Of a stretch of DNA of 41,349 bases, positions 1-8,068 are shown one piece after another. The notes under the pieces are model-generated. The model ran no database searches and was not told the origin of the DNA. It saw only the letters and a list, made by a program, of their open reading frames with translations. Position 1 is the stretch's first letter; the number at the start of each line of letters is the position of its first letter. Origin of the DNA: Acidobacteriota bacterium (lineage in GTDB: Bacteria; Acidobacteriota; Holophagae; Thermotomaculales; Thermotomaculaceae); assembly GCA_013152385.1 (NCBI GenBank), contig JAADGL010000048.1, positions 1-41,349 on the forward strand. Reading direction: 5' to 3'. Made by a program: the position numbers and the translations under genes.

Positions 1-30
1 TTCCTCTTCCGAGGCCCTCTTTACAAGCAT
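1..30 (-). CDS. 5' end of a divergent gene running off the left edge
   Basis: Only ten codons are visible, starting at an ATG whose first base is position 30 (M-L-V-K-R-A-S-E-E-E). The start has a GAGG Shine-Dalgarno five bases upstream and a good promoter about 55 bp further up (86-114), which is why I call it despite the short stretch. Nothing can be said about the product. It is divergent from the FAD-oxidase gene at 380. Confidence 0.4.
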   Translation of the reverse strand, partial: MLVKRASEEE

Positions 31-85
31 CCTTTCCTCTATCCAGTTGTCAAAGACCCAAAAAACCCCTTCAACAGGGATACAT

Positions 86-114
86 AATGTAAATCACCTG
101 TCGGCTTTTGTCAA
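86..114 (-). promoter_or_regulatory. Sigma-70-type promoter for the divergent left-edge gene
   Basis: Read on the minus strand there is a perfect TTGACA (109-114), a 17-base spacer and TACATT (86-91). It would start transcription near position 79, about 50 nt before the ATG at 30. Confidence 0.6.
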
Positions 115-257
115 CCTGAATTTTCATTTCAGGCCAATAAAATTTTCAGCTTAATTTCTTTTCAGTCAATTAAAAGTTCTTCGCGTTTCAAGCTGAGCCG
201 TCAAACGACAAGAACGGATTCTACTGACTCCGGTTCAAAGTGTCAACCTTTTTTTTC

Positions 258-325
258 AAAAAACAGGGTTTTTTCTTTGTTTTCAGATAAAAAATTACGT
301 AACCTTCCGAAAAAACAGGGTTTTT
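258..325. repeat. Two copies of an AT-rich palindrome upstream of the FAD-oxidase gene
   Basis: The sequence AAAAAACAGGGTTTTT occurs at 258-273 and again at 310-325. Each copy is an inverted repeat (A-run plus C, AGG centre, G plus T-run). The centres are 52 bp apart, about five helical turns, and the second copy ends about 55 bp before the start codon at 380. This looks like a paired operator, but I do not recognise the regulator. The rest of 115-379 is AT-rich non-coding sequence. A possible -10 (CATAAT, 353-358) lies 17 bases after a weak TTGTGT. Confidence 0.45.
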
Positions 326-379
326 CAGCTTGTGTTTCTTGCTTTATTTCTCCATAATCATAATGAGAGGAACACTGTT

Positions 380-1762
380 ATGAAAGAGCAATTCCTGTAT
401 GAAATTAAAAAACTGCTGAAACAACGCTTCCGGGATTCTCAAGAACAGCGGGTATTGAACAGCTATGATGCCATGAACCGGATGATTCTCCCGGACGCGG
501 TGGCAGAACCGGTGACGGAAGAAGAGGTCGCTTCCATTATAATGTTATGCGCAGGGTTTCGTGTCCCTGTTGTGCCCCGGGGCGCGGGATGCGGGTTTTC
601 CGGAGGGGCACTTCCGGTGAGGGGGGGTCTGGTCCTGAATTTATCCCGGATGAATGATATTGTAATTGACCGGGATAATCTGGTGGCAGAAGCGGGGCCC
701 GGAGCCGTCACCGCTGACGTTCACAAGGCGGCGGAAGCGGTAAATCTGTTTTATCCGCCGGATCCCGCCAGTATGGCGGTGAGCACGATCGGCGGGAATA
801 TTGCGGAAAACGCCGGGGGGCCCCGGGCTGCAAAATATGGCGTAACGAAGGAGTATGTGCTGGCACTCCGGGTGGTGCTGGCAGATGGCTCCATCCGTAC
901 TTTCGGGCGGCCGCTCCGGAAAGATGTAGCCGGGTATAATCTGGCCCCTCTGTTTGTGGGAAGCGAAGGAACGCTGGGCGTCATCACCCGGGTATGGCTG
1001 AAGTTGCTGCCGAAACCGGAAGCAGCCCTGAGTTCCATTCTTTCATTTGACACGGCACTTTCCGCCGCCCGGGCAATTTCAGCGATTGTCGCGGCAGGGC
1101 TGAACCCGTCCCGCCTTGAAATCATGGATAGTTTCTGCATTCAGTCACTGAAAGAAGCGGGACATAATATTGACGGAGATCCCGGGGCTGTTTTAATGGT
1201 GGAGGTGGACGGTGACGCGGTACAACTGCCCGGACAGCTGAATCGAATCCGGGAGGTGGCAAAAAAACATGGACTGCTGTCTTTCCGTCAGGCCGGGAAT
1301 GAGGCTGAAAATGAAAAAATCTGGGAACTTCGGCGTTCCCTGTCGCCGATTATCAACTCTTTCGGAGATACGAAGATGAATGAGGATGTGGTGGTTCCCC
1401 GGTCCGGAATTCCCGAGCTTTTCTCTTTTGTGGAACAACTCCGAAAGAAAAGCGGATTGACGATTGTCTGTTTCGGCCACGCCGGGGACGGAAATATCCA
1501 CGTTAATGTGATGTACAATGCCGCCACGCCGGATATTGAGGAGAAGGTGGAAACAACTCTCCATCAATTGTTTGAAAAGGTTGTGGCAATGGGCGGTTCC
1601 ATTTCCGGGGAACACGGTATCGGCATTGCCAAACAACGGTTTATGCGCCACCAGTTTTCAGAAGCCGAGCTTGCGCTGATGCGCAGAATCAAACAGGTGT
1701 TTGATCCGCTGAACCTTCTGAACCCCGGTAAAATTTTACCGGAACCGGAGAAAACAGAATGA
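380..1762 (+). CDS. glcD: FAD-linked oxidase, GlcD / D-lactate dehydrogenase family
   Basis: A 460-residue flavoprotein that oxidises a 2-hydroxy acid such as glycolate or D-lactate. The N-terminal PCMH-type FAD-binding domain carries PRGAGCGFSGGA, then NLSRM and the STIGGNIAENAGG segment that holds the flavin. The C-terminal FAD-oxidase domain ends with FGHAGDGNIHVN (catalytic metal and histidine region), SGEHGIG and NLLNPGKI. Length and motif order match GlcD. I place the start at 380 because AGAGG sits eight bases before it; an in-frame ATG at 332 has no such site. The stop overlaps the acpS start by four bases (ATGA), so the two are translationally coupled. No GlcE/GlcF partner lies in the window, so the substrate and electron acceptor are unresolved. 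Confidence 0.85.
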   Translation: MKEQFLYEIKKLLKQRFRDSQEQRVLNSYDAMNRMILPDAVAEPVTEEEVASIIMLCAGFRVPVVPRGAGCGFSGGALPVRGGLVLNLSRMNDIVIDRDNLVAEAGPGAVTADVHKAAEAVNLFYPPDPASMAVSTIGGNIAENAGGPRAAKYGVTKEYVLALRVVLADGSIRTFGRPLRKDVAGYNLAPLFVGSEGTLGVITRVWLKLLPKPEAALSSILSFDTALSAARAISAIVAAGLNPSRLEIMDSFCIQSLKEAGHNIDGDPGAVLMVEVDGDAVQLPGQLNRIREVAKKHGLLSFRQAGNEAENEKIWELRRSLSPIINSFGDTKMNEDVVVPRSGIPELFSFVEQLRKKSGLTIVCFGHAGDGNIHVNVMYNAATPDIEEKVETTLHQLFEKVVAMGGSISGEHGIGIAKQRFMRHQFSEAELALMRRIKQVFDPLNLLNPGKILPEPEKTE

Positions 1763-2097
1763 TTCCCGGAGTTGATATTGTTTCGGCAGAGCGAATCAAA
1801 ACCGCGCTGAACAAATTCGGAGAAGCGTTCGCGAGACACATTCTAACATCGGAAGAACTGGCTTTATACCGGGAACGGAAAGATAATGTTCTGTTTCTTG
1901 CAGGACGTTTTGCGGCAAAAGAGGCTGTCTATAAAGCTGCCGGTATTCCTGGGCTGACCTGGCAGCGGGTCATGGTGATGCCGGAAGAAAAACGCCCGGT
2001 TGTGTGGATAGACGGCAGGCGCAGGCAGGATATCCGGGTTTCAATTTCCCACGAAAAAGAGTTCGCCATTGCTTTCGCGATTGCAGAATCAGGTTAA
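1759..2097 (+). CDS. acpS: Holo-[acyl-carrier-protein] synthase
   Basis: This cytosolic enzyme moves 4'-phosphopantetheine from CoA to the serine of apo-acyl carrier protein, the step that activates fatty acid synthesis. The 112 residues are the normal AcpS size. The two metal-binding family signatures are present: GVDIV with Asp6 near the N terminus, and FAAKEA with Glu55. VSISHEKEFAIA near the end is the usual C-terminal signature. The gene starts inside the last codons of the FAD oxidase, so it probably depends on that gene for transcription and translation. The two functions are not obviously related. About 100 bp with no recognisable signal separates it from the convergent gene that ends at 2199. 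Confidence 0.93.
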   Translation: MIPGVDIVSAERIKTALNKFGEAFARHILTSEELALYRERKDNVLFLAGRFAAKEAVYKAAGIPGLTWQRVMVMPEEKRPVVWIDGRRRQDIRVSISHEKEFAIAFAIAESG

Positions 2098-2198
2098 GGA
2101 ACCATCGCTGAAATCTGTAAATCTCTTCTAAATAGCAACTTCATTTTCCGGCAGCCCCCGCAATACCACCTGTTTGTCCTGCTCCGATTCGGTATTGA

Positions 2199-5147
2199 TT
2201 ACTCTCTGGCCGGGGTGAACAGAAGACGTTCCTGATCCATGCCGGAAATGTTGAGCCCGGAAAGGGGCGTGTCCGAATCAATCACAACCCGGTCGGCTCC
2301 GAGGTTCCCGATGTTGTCAAAGAGGGCGGAAAGGATATCTGCAATTCTTACGTGCGCAGGCAGAGACAGCGGGACAGTGGCAACCGCAATACCGTCTTTC
2401 CAGGCAGTGGCGGTGGCGGTTGCCGTGTCATTTCCGGGATTCGCCACCGCCAGCCCCATCCAGTTGAGCCGGTCGCTAAACCCTGCGGGGAAGGTAAAGT
2501 TCAGATTTTCTGAAGCCGTATCCGTCAGGATAAATTCTGCCATTCCCCCCTGCTGAACCGCCCGGTAGCTCTGCCGTAATGCCACTTTCGAAGATGGATT
2601 CTGAATCAGGCCGAAATCCGGATTGAGCCCGGCATAATCATTCAGGTTGATGACAAGGGTATGGCCTGCTGAAATATTGACCGCATGACCCGCCAGCACT
2701 TCGGTACCGCCGCTGTAAAGTGTCAATGTCAGGGTTTCCGGCGTGTCTCCGGTGTTGTCGGCAATAATCCTGTTCTCCCACGTGCTCCATTGATTGGCAA
2801 TGTGGGGCAAAATCAGGGTTCCGGTAACAAAATCGCCTGCCACAGCAGGTGTAAAGAGAAGTTTTTCGTTGCCGACACCGGAAATGTTGATCCCGGCCAG
2901 AGGCTGATCGGATGAAACTGTCACCCGTGCCACCCGGTTCCGGTCAATCCCGTCAAAGAATCCTTCCAGGATATTTGCGGTACGGCTCCGTGCTGCCAAC
3001 TGCAGCGTTGTCTGCCCCAGCACGAAACCGGTTTCATCCACTGCGGTGAGGGTGGCGTTTGCGGGGGCAGCACCGGGGTTCATCACTGCAAGGCCCATCC
3101 AGCTCAACGACTCCGCCGCATAATGAGGCAGCAGAAAGACCAGGGATTTGCCGGCATTTCCGTTGAGGGGAAATTCCGCTATGCCGTTATCTGCAACATT
3201 AACAAAGGTCTCCCGAAAAAGAAGGCCGGCCCCGTGAGTCTCCACAATTCCACACTCGCCCTGAACCAGCGGAACCACCTGCTGGCTGCCGGCGGGAACC
3301 GTAAACTCCCGATTCTCCACCATGCCGCTGTCACCGTACAGATACAGGAAAACGTTTGCCGGTGTTGAACCGGTGTTGTCCGCGGTTAAAAAGCTCTGCC
3401 ACTGATCCGACCAGTCAATATGAGGCAGAAAGACAGCGGCCGGGGAGCCCGGTGATGCCGCACCGAGGGCAATTGTCCGGGTTATATCGAGGGGGTCTCC
3501 GCCGCCGGTGAGCAGAATGCTCAGTTTCAGCGTGTACAGGCCCGGGGCCAGGCCGGTGGTATCCCAAAGCCCCAGCACATTGTTCCGGACTTCCCGGTAC
3601 TGGGGGCCGGTCACGGGAAACCATTGATCCGGAGCACTGCCAACACCGTAAAAAATCTGCCAGTATTCCGTGTCAACGGGAAGTTCCGGCCCGGCAATGG
3701 TGTTGGCACTGCCGGTGAGTGGCAAAATCGTTCCCACCGAGGCGGAAGTCGGCGGCGCCACGCTCGCCTCAATGACAATACCTCCTTTTTCTGCCTGTGG
3801 TCTTCGCTCATTTACTGTATTTGCCAGAAGGATGGTAGAGTTGTCGGTGGCCACAATATCGCCGTTCAAAATACTGGAAAACACATACAGCTGGACGGAA
3901 TTCCCATGTGCCACAGCGGGGCAGAGAAGGCTGGAAAACAGAAAAGTGGTATTGCTCTCCGCATCACTGAAGACGTATCCCCCGGATCCGTCAATCAGGC
4001 AGTTATTTACTGTTGTTACAGTATTTTCGGAAGCACCCAGTTCACCGATAACGCAATTTTTCACCGTCATGGAGTCAATGCCCCAGGGATAAACATTCCA
4101 GGTTTCCACTGATGTATGAATAAGATGATATGTCAGGCCGGAAACCGGAATAAGAGAATCGGCATAGGTCTGCCCGTTTACCAGCCCGGAAAGATTCATA
4201 TCTGTTCCGGAATCCGCCATAATACCGGTGGTACGCATCACCGAATCGCGAACCGTTACATTACAGCCCGGATTCAACAGCATTCCCCACCAGACATTCC
4301 GAATGTTGCTCAGCGTAATGGAAAATCCAATACCGCTGATTTTCGGATCACTATCGGCAATGGAGAAAGCAGAGACATCACTGCCGTCAGGAAAGGTCAG
4401 ATCCCCTACACTGCCATTTGGGAAAATGGGCCAGAAAATAAACGGGCCCGCATCGTTTGCCACCGACAGGGATGCGTTGCCCCCCACCACCCACTCAAGG
4501 GGGTTGGATGCATCCACATTGGCGGAAGCAGTCCCGAAAAGCCCGGTTGTCAAACCATCGTGAAAAACCGTGTTTTGAACAACAAATGTGGCATTATCGG
4601 AAAATGAACCGTTCCAGTTATAGCCGTTGGTATCAATTACAGTATCCTGAAATGTTACACTGCTGTCATTCAAGCCGATAATTCCATTTGAATAAACATA
4701 CTGAGACAATACGGTCAGAGAACCGCCGCGTATGGTAAAAGAACCGTTATCCACCACATTGATATTTCCGGTGAGAATCACATTGGCATGATCCAGAAGC
4801 AGCGTTCCCTGATTCGCCACCACAATATCTCCGTTGATGGTAACATTGCCGGTAAGGGTAACGGATTCATCCGGAGAATCGTCCCCCACCACCAAACCGC
4901 CTTTTGCGTACAGCAGATTTTTTGAATCCTTCAGAGAAAAAACCGATGCCGGCCCTCCGGATACTGAGAAAACATTCTTTACAGGAAAACGGTTCGATAA
5001 ATCCGAAATTACTTCCTCTGCCCGAACTTTTTGAAGCATTACCCGAAGGGATTGAAGCCGTTTCTGTACATCTACCCGACTTCCCGCCAATAAAAATGTT
5101 GTGCCGGCCGTCAAAACCGCAAACAACAATAAAAGCCGTTTCCACAT
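2199..5147 (-). CDS. Large exported beta-helix protein with duplicated C-terminal modules
   Basis: A 982-residue protein of unknown function. The start at 5147 is chosen because GGGAGG precedes it and it opens directly into a signal peptide (MWKRLLLLFAVLTAGTTFLL, cleavage near residue 22). Residues about 80-455 consist of short repeated Asn/Asp/Thr/Val-rich strands (for example VTLTGNVTINGDIVV), typical of a right-handed parallel beta-helix. Residues about 457-565 look like an Ig-like domain ending in LAPGLYTLKLSILL. Residues about 575-775 and 781-982 are two copies of one module of about 200 residues. Each runs LPHI..W, ADNTG, SWMGLAV.NPG or NWMGLAVANPG, then SD.PL.G.NISG and LLFTPA. There is a lone TATAAT-like -10 at 5206-5211. 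Cell-surface location and an adhesive or polysaccharide-related role are inference. Confidence 0.8.
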   Translation of the reverse strand: MWKRLLLLFAVLTAGTTFLLAGSRVDVQKRLQSLRVMLQKVRAEEVISDLSNRFPVKNVFSVSGGPASVFSLKDSKNLLYAKGGLVVGDDSPDESVTLTGNVTINGDIVVANQGTLLLDHANVILTGNINVVDNGSFTIRGGSLTVLSQYVYSNGIIGLNDSSVTFQDTVIDTNGYNWNGSFSDNATFVVQNTVFHDGLTTGLFGTASANVDASNPLEWVVGGNASLSVANDAGPFIFWPIFPNGSVGDLTFPDGSDVSAFSIADSDPKISGIGFSITLSNIRNVWWGMLLNPGCNVTVRDSVMRTTGIMADSGTDMNLSGLVNGQTYADSLIPVSGLTYHLIHTSVETWNVYPWGIDSMTVKNCVIGELGASENTVTTVNNCLIDGSGGYVFSDAESNTTFLFSSLLCPAVAHGNSVQLYVFSSILNGDIVATDNSTILLANTVNERRPQAEKGGIVIEASVAPPTSASVGTILPLTGSANTIAGPELPVDTEYWQIFYGVGSAPDQWFPVTGPQYREVRNNVLGLWDTTGLAPGLYTLKLSILLTGGGDPLDITRTIALGAASPGSPAAVFLPHIDWSDQWQSFLTADNTGSTPANVFLYLYGDSGMVENREFTVPAGSQQVVPLVQGECGIVETHGAGLLFRETFVNVADNGIAEFPLNGNAGKSLVFLLPHYAAESLSWMGLAVMNPGAAPANATLTAVDETGFVLGQTTLQLAARSRTANILEGFFDGIDRNRVARVTVSSDQPLAGINISGVGNEKLLFTPAVAGDFVTGTLILPHIANQWSTWENRIIADNTGDTPETLTLTLYSGGTEVLAGHAVNISAGHTLVINLNDYAGLNPDFGLIQNPSSKVALRQSYRAVQQGGMAEFILTDTASENLNFTFPAGFSDRLNWMGLAVANPGNDTATATATAWKDGIAVATVPLSLPAHVRIADILSALFDNIGNLGADRVVIDSDTPLSGLNISGMDQERLLFTPARE

Positions 5148-5273
5148 CTTTGCACCCTCCCCCACCGGCTCGGATACCGGCATTTATGATGATTTCACAA
5201 GTTTGATTATACCGGACAGCAGTACTTTACGCGCGAAATCGCCGGATTCGTGACCAAAATCACCTGCGCCGAC

Positions 5274-5298
5274 AAAAAAGGCGGGCCATTGCCCGCCT
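5274..5298 (-). terminator. Rho-independent terminator of the Cys/Lys-repeat gene
   Basis: AGGCGGGC (5279-5286) pairs perfectly with GCCCGCCT (5291-5298) around a 4-base loop. On the minus strand it is followed by a run of Ts (5279-5274). It lies 30 bp beyond the stop codon at 5328 and separates that gene from the beta-helix gene downstream. Confidence 0.9.
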
Positions 5299-5327
5299 AT
5301 CAATCATTATGGAAACCGGCTTCTTCG

Positions 5328-5786
5328 TCACTTCACCGGTGCCGGAGCGATGGCCGGTGTCACCGGTTTTGCAGGGGATTTTACCGCTTCTTTTTTCGCG
5401 CAGCAGGGTTTTCTGCAGTCCTTTTTGCATTTCATGGCATCGGGGCAGTTCTTTTTCATTGCCGCCATCTTCTTGCAGCACACTTTTTTGTCCTTCATGG
5501 CATCGGGACAGTTCTTCTTCATTGCCGCCATCTTCTTGCAGCACGCTTTTTTGTCCTTCATGGCGGCGGGGCAGTTCTTCTTCATTGCCGCCATCTTCTT
5601 ACAGCACGCTTTTTTGTCCTTCATGGCGGCGGGACAGTTCTTTTTCATTGCTGTATTCCGGATAACGGCAGTCTGTATTGTCTTGTCTGTTTTCACTTCT
5701 TTGTTTGCTGTAACTTCGTCTCCGGCAACGGCAGAGATGGAAAATACCATAAGTAAAACAAAAATAATTCCGATTATACGTTTCAA
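5328..5786 (-). CDS. Small secreted Lys/Cys-rich protein with 21-residue tandem repeats
   Basis: A 152-residue exported protein that I do not recognise as a named family. The likely start is TTG at 5786, seven bases after GGAGG and immediately before a classic signal peptide (KRIIGIIFVLLMVFSISAVA, cleavage near residue 22). An in-frame ATG at 5825 lies about where the promoter at 5835-5863 would start transcription. The mature protein has four units of 21 residues (46-129) of the form MKKNC-P-x-AMKDKK-x-CCKKMAA. Each of the first three has one single Cys and one Cys pair; the fourth carries extra cysteines. A Lys/Ala/Pro-rich tail follows (KSPAKPVTPAIAPAPVK). It has its own promoter and terminator. 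The regular cysteines and high positive charge suggest metal binding or disulfide-linked structure in the envelope. That is inference. Confidence 0.75.
   Translation of the reverse strand: MKRIIGIIFVLLMVFSISAVAGDEVTANKEVKTDKTIQTAVIRNTAMKKNCPAAMKDKKACCKKMAAMKKNCPAAMKDKKACCKKMAAMKKNCPDAMKDKKVCCKKMAAMKKNCPDAMKCKKDCRKPCCAKKEAVKSPAKPVTPAIAPAPVK
5400..5651 (-). repeat. 63-bp coding tandem repeat, about four units
   Basis: In-frame units of 63 bp encode the 21-residue Cys/Lys repeat. Three units (5463-5651) are nearly identical and the fourth (5400-5462) has diverged. They differ mostly by Ala/Asp and Ala/Val changes, the pattern left by recent slippage or unequal crossing over. Confidence 0.85.
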
Positions 5787-5834
5787 AATAAATCCTCCCG
5801 GACAATAAATTTTACGGATTGTCACCGTTTTGCC

Positions 5835-5863
5835 AATTTATCAGGGGAAATCCCTCCTGTCAA
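5835..5863 (-). promoter_or_regulatory. Promoter of the Cys/Lys-repeat gene
   Basis: On the minus strand a perfect TTGACA (5858-5863) is followed, after 17 bases, by TAAATT (5835-5840), which is preceded by TGA. Transcription would start near 5828, about 42 nt before the TTG start. On the plus strand a TATAAT (5864-5869) lies back to back and could serve the accC operon, but its -35 is poor. Confidence 0.6.
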
Positions 5864-6042
5864 TATAATCTTATGCGAATTTTCAGATCATCCACCACCC
5901 TTTGGTAACAAGCGGGAATATCATCCCTTCCCGGGGACAAACTGAGCCCGGATGTGACGCCCTCTTGTCTTTGGAGCTTAAAAAGTGGATAATAACAGGT
6001 GTCTTACCAAGCAGAAGATGCAGAATGATGCATGGAGGAAGG

Positions 6043-7530
6043 ATGTTCAAAAAAGTATTGGTGGCAAATCGGGGTGAAATTGCGGTACGGGTCATGCGAA
6101 CGCTCAAAGAAATGGGAATCCGGACCGTTACGGTCTTTTCGGACCCGGACCGGATTGCCCTTCACACTTTGTTTGCAGACGAGGCTTATCCCCTCGGGGG
6201 CACCACATCGGCCGACAGCTATCTGAAAGGCGACAAAATTATTGAAATCGCCCGAAATTCCGGTGCGGAAGCGATTCATCCGGGATACGGTTTCCTTTCC
6301 GAGAATGCGGACTTTGCGGAACTCTGCCGGGAAAACGGGGTGGTGTTTATCGGGCCCCCTGCTTCCGCAATCCGCCAGATGGGAGATAAGGTTACTTCCC
6401 GGGAAATCATGACAGCGGCGGGGGTTCCGGTGGTACCGGGATTTGACAAACCGGATATGACGGAAAAAGATGCACTGGGGTTTGCGGAAAAAGCTGGATT
6501 TCCGGTGATGATCAAGGCTTCCGCAGGCGGCGGCGGAAAGGGAATGCGCAAAGTAGATAAAGCGGAAGATCTGGGTAAAGCGCTGCGGGCGGCCCGGTCG
6601 GAAGCATTGTCTTCTTTCGGAGACGGCCATGTATATGTAGAAAAGTTTGTGGAACATCCCCGTCATATTGAAATTCAGATTCTCGCAGACAATTACGGAA
6701 ATGTCCTCTACCTCGGAGAACGGGACTGTTCCATTCAGCGCAGACATCAGAAGGTCATAGAAGAGGCGCCTTCCCCTTTTGTACCCCCTGAAATGCGAAA
6801 GAAAATGGGGGAAACCGCAGTTCAGGCCGCCCGGGCAGCCGGATATCGGAATGCCGGAACAGTTGAGTTTCTGGTGGACAAAAACCACAATTTTTACTTT
6901 CTGGAGATGAACACAAGGCTTCAGGTGGAACACCCTGTAACCGAATGGATTACCGGACTGGATCTGGTGGCGGAACAGGTTCGAATCGCCGCAGGAGAAT
7001 TGATTTCACTGAAACAACAAGATGTAAAACTTCAGGGACATGCCGTGGAATGCAGAATTTACGCGGAAGACCCGGATAATAATTTTATGCCATCACCGGG
7101 AACAATACAGCTTCTCCGGACCCCCGCCGGCCCGGGAATCCGGGATGATTCCGGTATTTATGAAGGCGGGGAAATATCGCTTTATTACGACCCGCTGCTT
7201 TCCAAATTAACAGCTTACGGCCCGGATCGGGATTCCGCAATCCGCCGGATGTGCCGGGCTCTGGACGAATATATTGTAGCCGGAATCAAAACAAACATTG
7301 AATTCCACCACAAAGTTCTGAATCATCCGGAATTTGCCGCAGGAGACCACGACACCACCTTTGTCAGCCGTCATCTTGATGAATTAACAGTGGGGAACAG
7401 CCGGGAGAAATCCCTTGCCGTTGTCGCGGCAGCAATCCATTATTATTTGAATAACAAACCGGTTATAAATTCCGGGCAGGCTCAGAAATGTTCACAGTGG
7501 AAACACTTTCAGCGTTCCGGCTGGCTGTAA
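6043..7530 (+). CDS. accC: Biotin carboxylase subunit of an acyl-CoA or pyruvate carboxylase
   Basis: Catalyses ATP- and bicarbonate-dependent carboxylation of biotin on a carrier protein. Domains in order: N-terminal biotin-carboxylase domain (MFKKVLVANRGEIAVR, then HPGYGFLSENADFA), ATP-grasp domain (ASAGGGGKGMR glycine-rich loop, ERDCSIQRRHQK, EMNTRLQVEHPVTE), and C-terminal domain (ECRIYAEDP, YYDPLLSKL). From the ATG at 6043 it has 495 residues, about 45 more than AccC of fatty acid synthesis; the tail is Asn/Gln/Trp-rich and unrecognised. ATG 6043 is preferred because the family begins at this motif and GGAGG precedes it, although the spacing is only four bases. The carrier gene follows after 12 bp. 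No carboxyltransferase is present, so the acceptor (acetyl-CoA, propionyl-CoA or pyruvate) cannot be fixed. Confidence 0.9.
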   Translation: MFKKVLVANRGEIAVRVMRTLKEMGIRTVTVFSDPDRIALHTLFADEAYPLGGTTSADSYLKGDKIIEIARNSGAEAIHPGYGFLSENADFAELCRENGVVFIGPPASAIRQMGDKVTSREIMTAAGVPVVPGFDKPDMTEKDALGFAEKAGFPVMIKASAGGGGKGMRKVDKAEDLGKALRAARSEALSSFGDGHVYVEKFVEHPRHIEIQILADNYGNVLYLGERDCSIQRRHQKVIEEAPSPFVPPEMRKKMGETAVQAARAAGYRNAGTVEFLVDKNHNFYFLEMNTRLQVEHPVTEWITGLDLVAEQVRIAAGELISLKQQDVKLQGHAVECRIYAEDPDNNFMPSPGTIQLLRTPAGPGIRDDSGIYEGGEISLYYDPLLSKLTAYGPDRDSAIRRMCRALDEYIVAGIKTNIEFHHKVLNHPEFAAGDHDTTFVSRHLDELTVGNSREKSLAVVAAAIHYYLNNKPVINSGQAQKCSQWKHFQRSGWL

Positions 7531-7542
7531 GGGGGAATAAAG

Positions 7543-8028
7543 ATGCGTATTTCTGTTGAAACAAACGGCAAAACAATGGAAGTGGAAGTCCGGGAAACAG
7601 CGGACGGCAGGTTCAGGGTGGAATTGGATGACAGCGAATTTACGGCTGACGCGCGGAAACTTCCGGAAGGCGGCCTCAGCCTGATGATCGGCAATGACTC
7701 CCTTATGGTTTACCGGAAAGGGGACGAGCTCTACATCAATGGTATTCTGTACCGGATTAAAACGGAAGACCCGCTGAAGAAGGAGTTGCTGCAATCCTCA
7801 TCTTTCCAGGCAAGTGAAGGGGCTGTGACTGCGGCAATGCCGGGAAACGTGAAAAAGGTACTGGTAAAAGAAGGAACAGAGGTTAAAAAAGGCGCGGGAG
7901 TTGTGGTATTGGAAGCCATGAAGATGGAAAATGAACTGGAAGCACCATTGTCCGGAACGGTTGAAAAAATACATGTATCCGAGGGCCAATCCGTGGAAGC
8001 CGGCGCCCTGCTTTTTGAAATTAAATAA
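7543..8028 (+). CDS. Biotin carboxyl carrier protein
   Basis: A 161-residue protein whose C-terminal half is a biotinyl domain with the invariant EAMKMENE motif; its second-last Lys is biotinylated. MPGNVKKVLVKEGTEVKKG precedes it and PLSGTVEKIHVSEGQSV follows. The N-terminal 80 residues are a beta-rich segment (MVYRKGDELYINGILYRIK), not the Ala/Pro linker of AccB. They resemble the domain that joins biotin carboxylase and carrier in propionyl-CoA carboxylase alpha chains. Together with the upstream gene it therefore looks like a two-piece version of such an alpha chain. GGGGG precedes the start and the pair is evidently co-transcribed. Confidence 0.88.
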   Translation: MRISVETNGKTMEVEVRETADGRFRVELDDSEFTADARKLPEGGLSLMIGNDSLMVYRKGDELYINGILYRIKTEDPLKKELLQSSSFQASEGAVTAAMPGNVKKVLVKEGTEVKKGAGVVVLEAMKMENELEAPLSGTVEKIHVSEGQSVEAGALLFEIK

Positions 8029-8068
8029 GAGTACCCGGTCATAATACGGGATCACTGACGAGGAGCCG

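Noticed and set aside
5400-5651. CRISPR-like array
   Set aside because: The 63-bp units are contiguous, without spacers, and in frame inside a coding gene, so they are a protein repeat.
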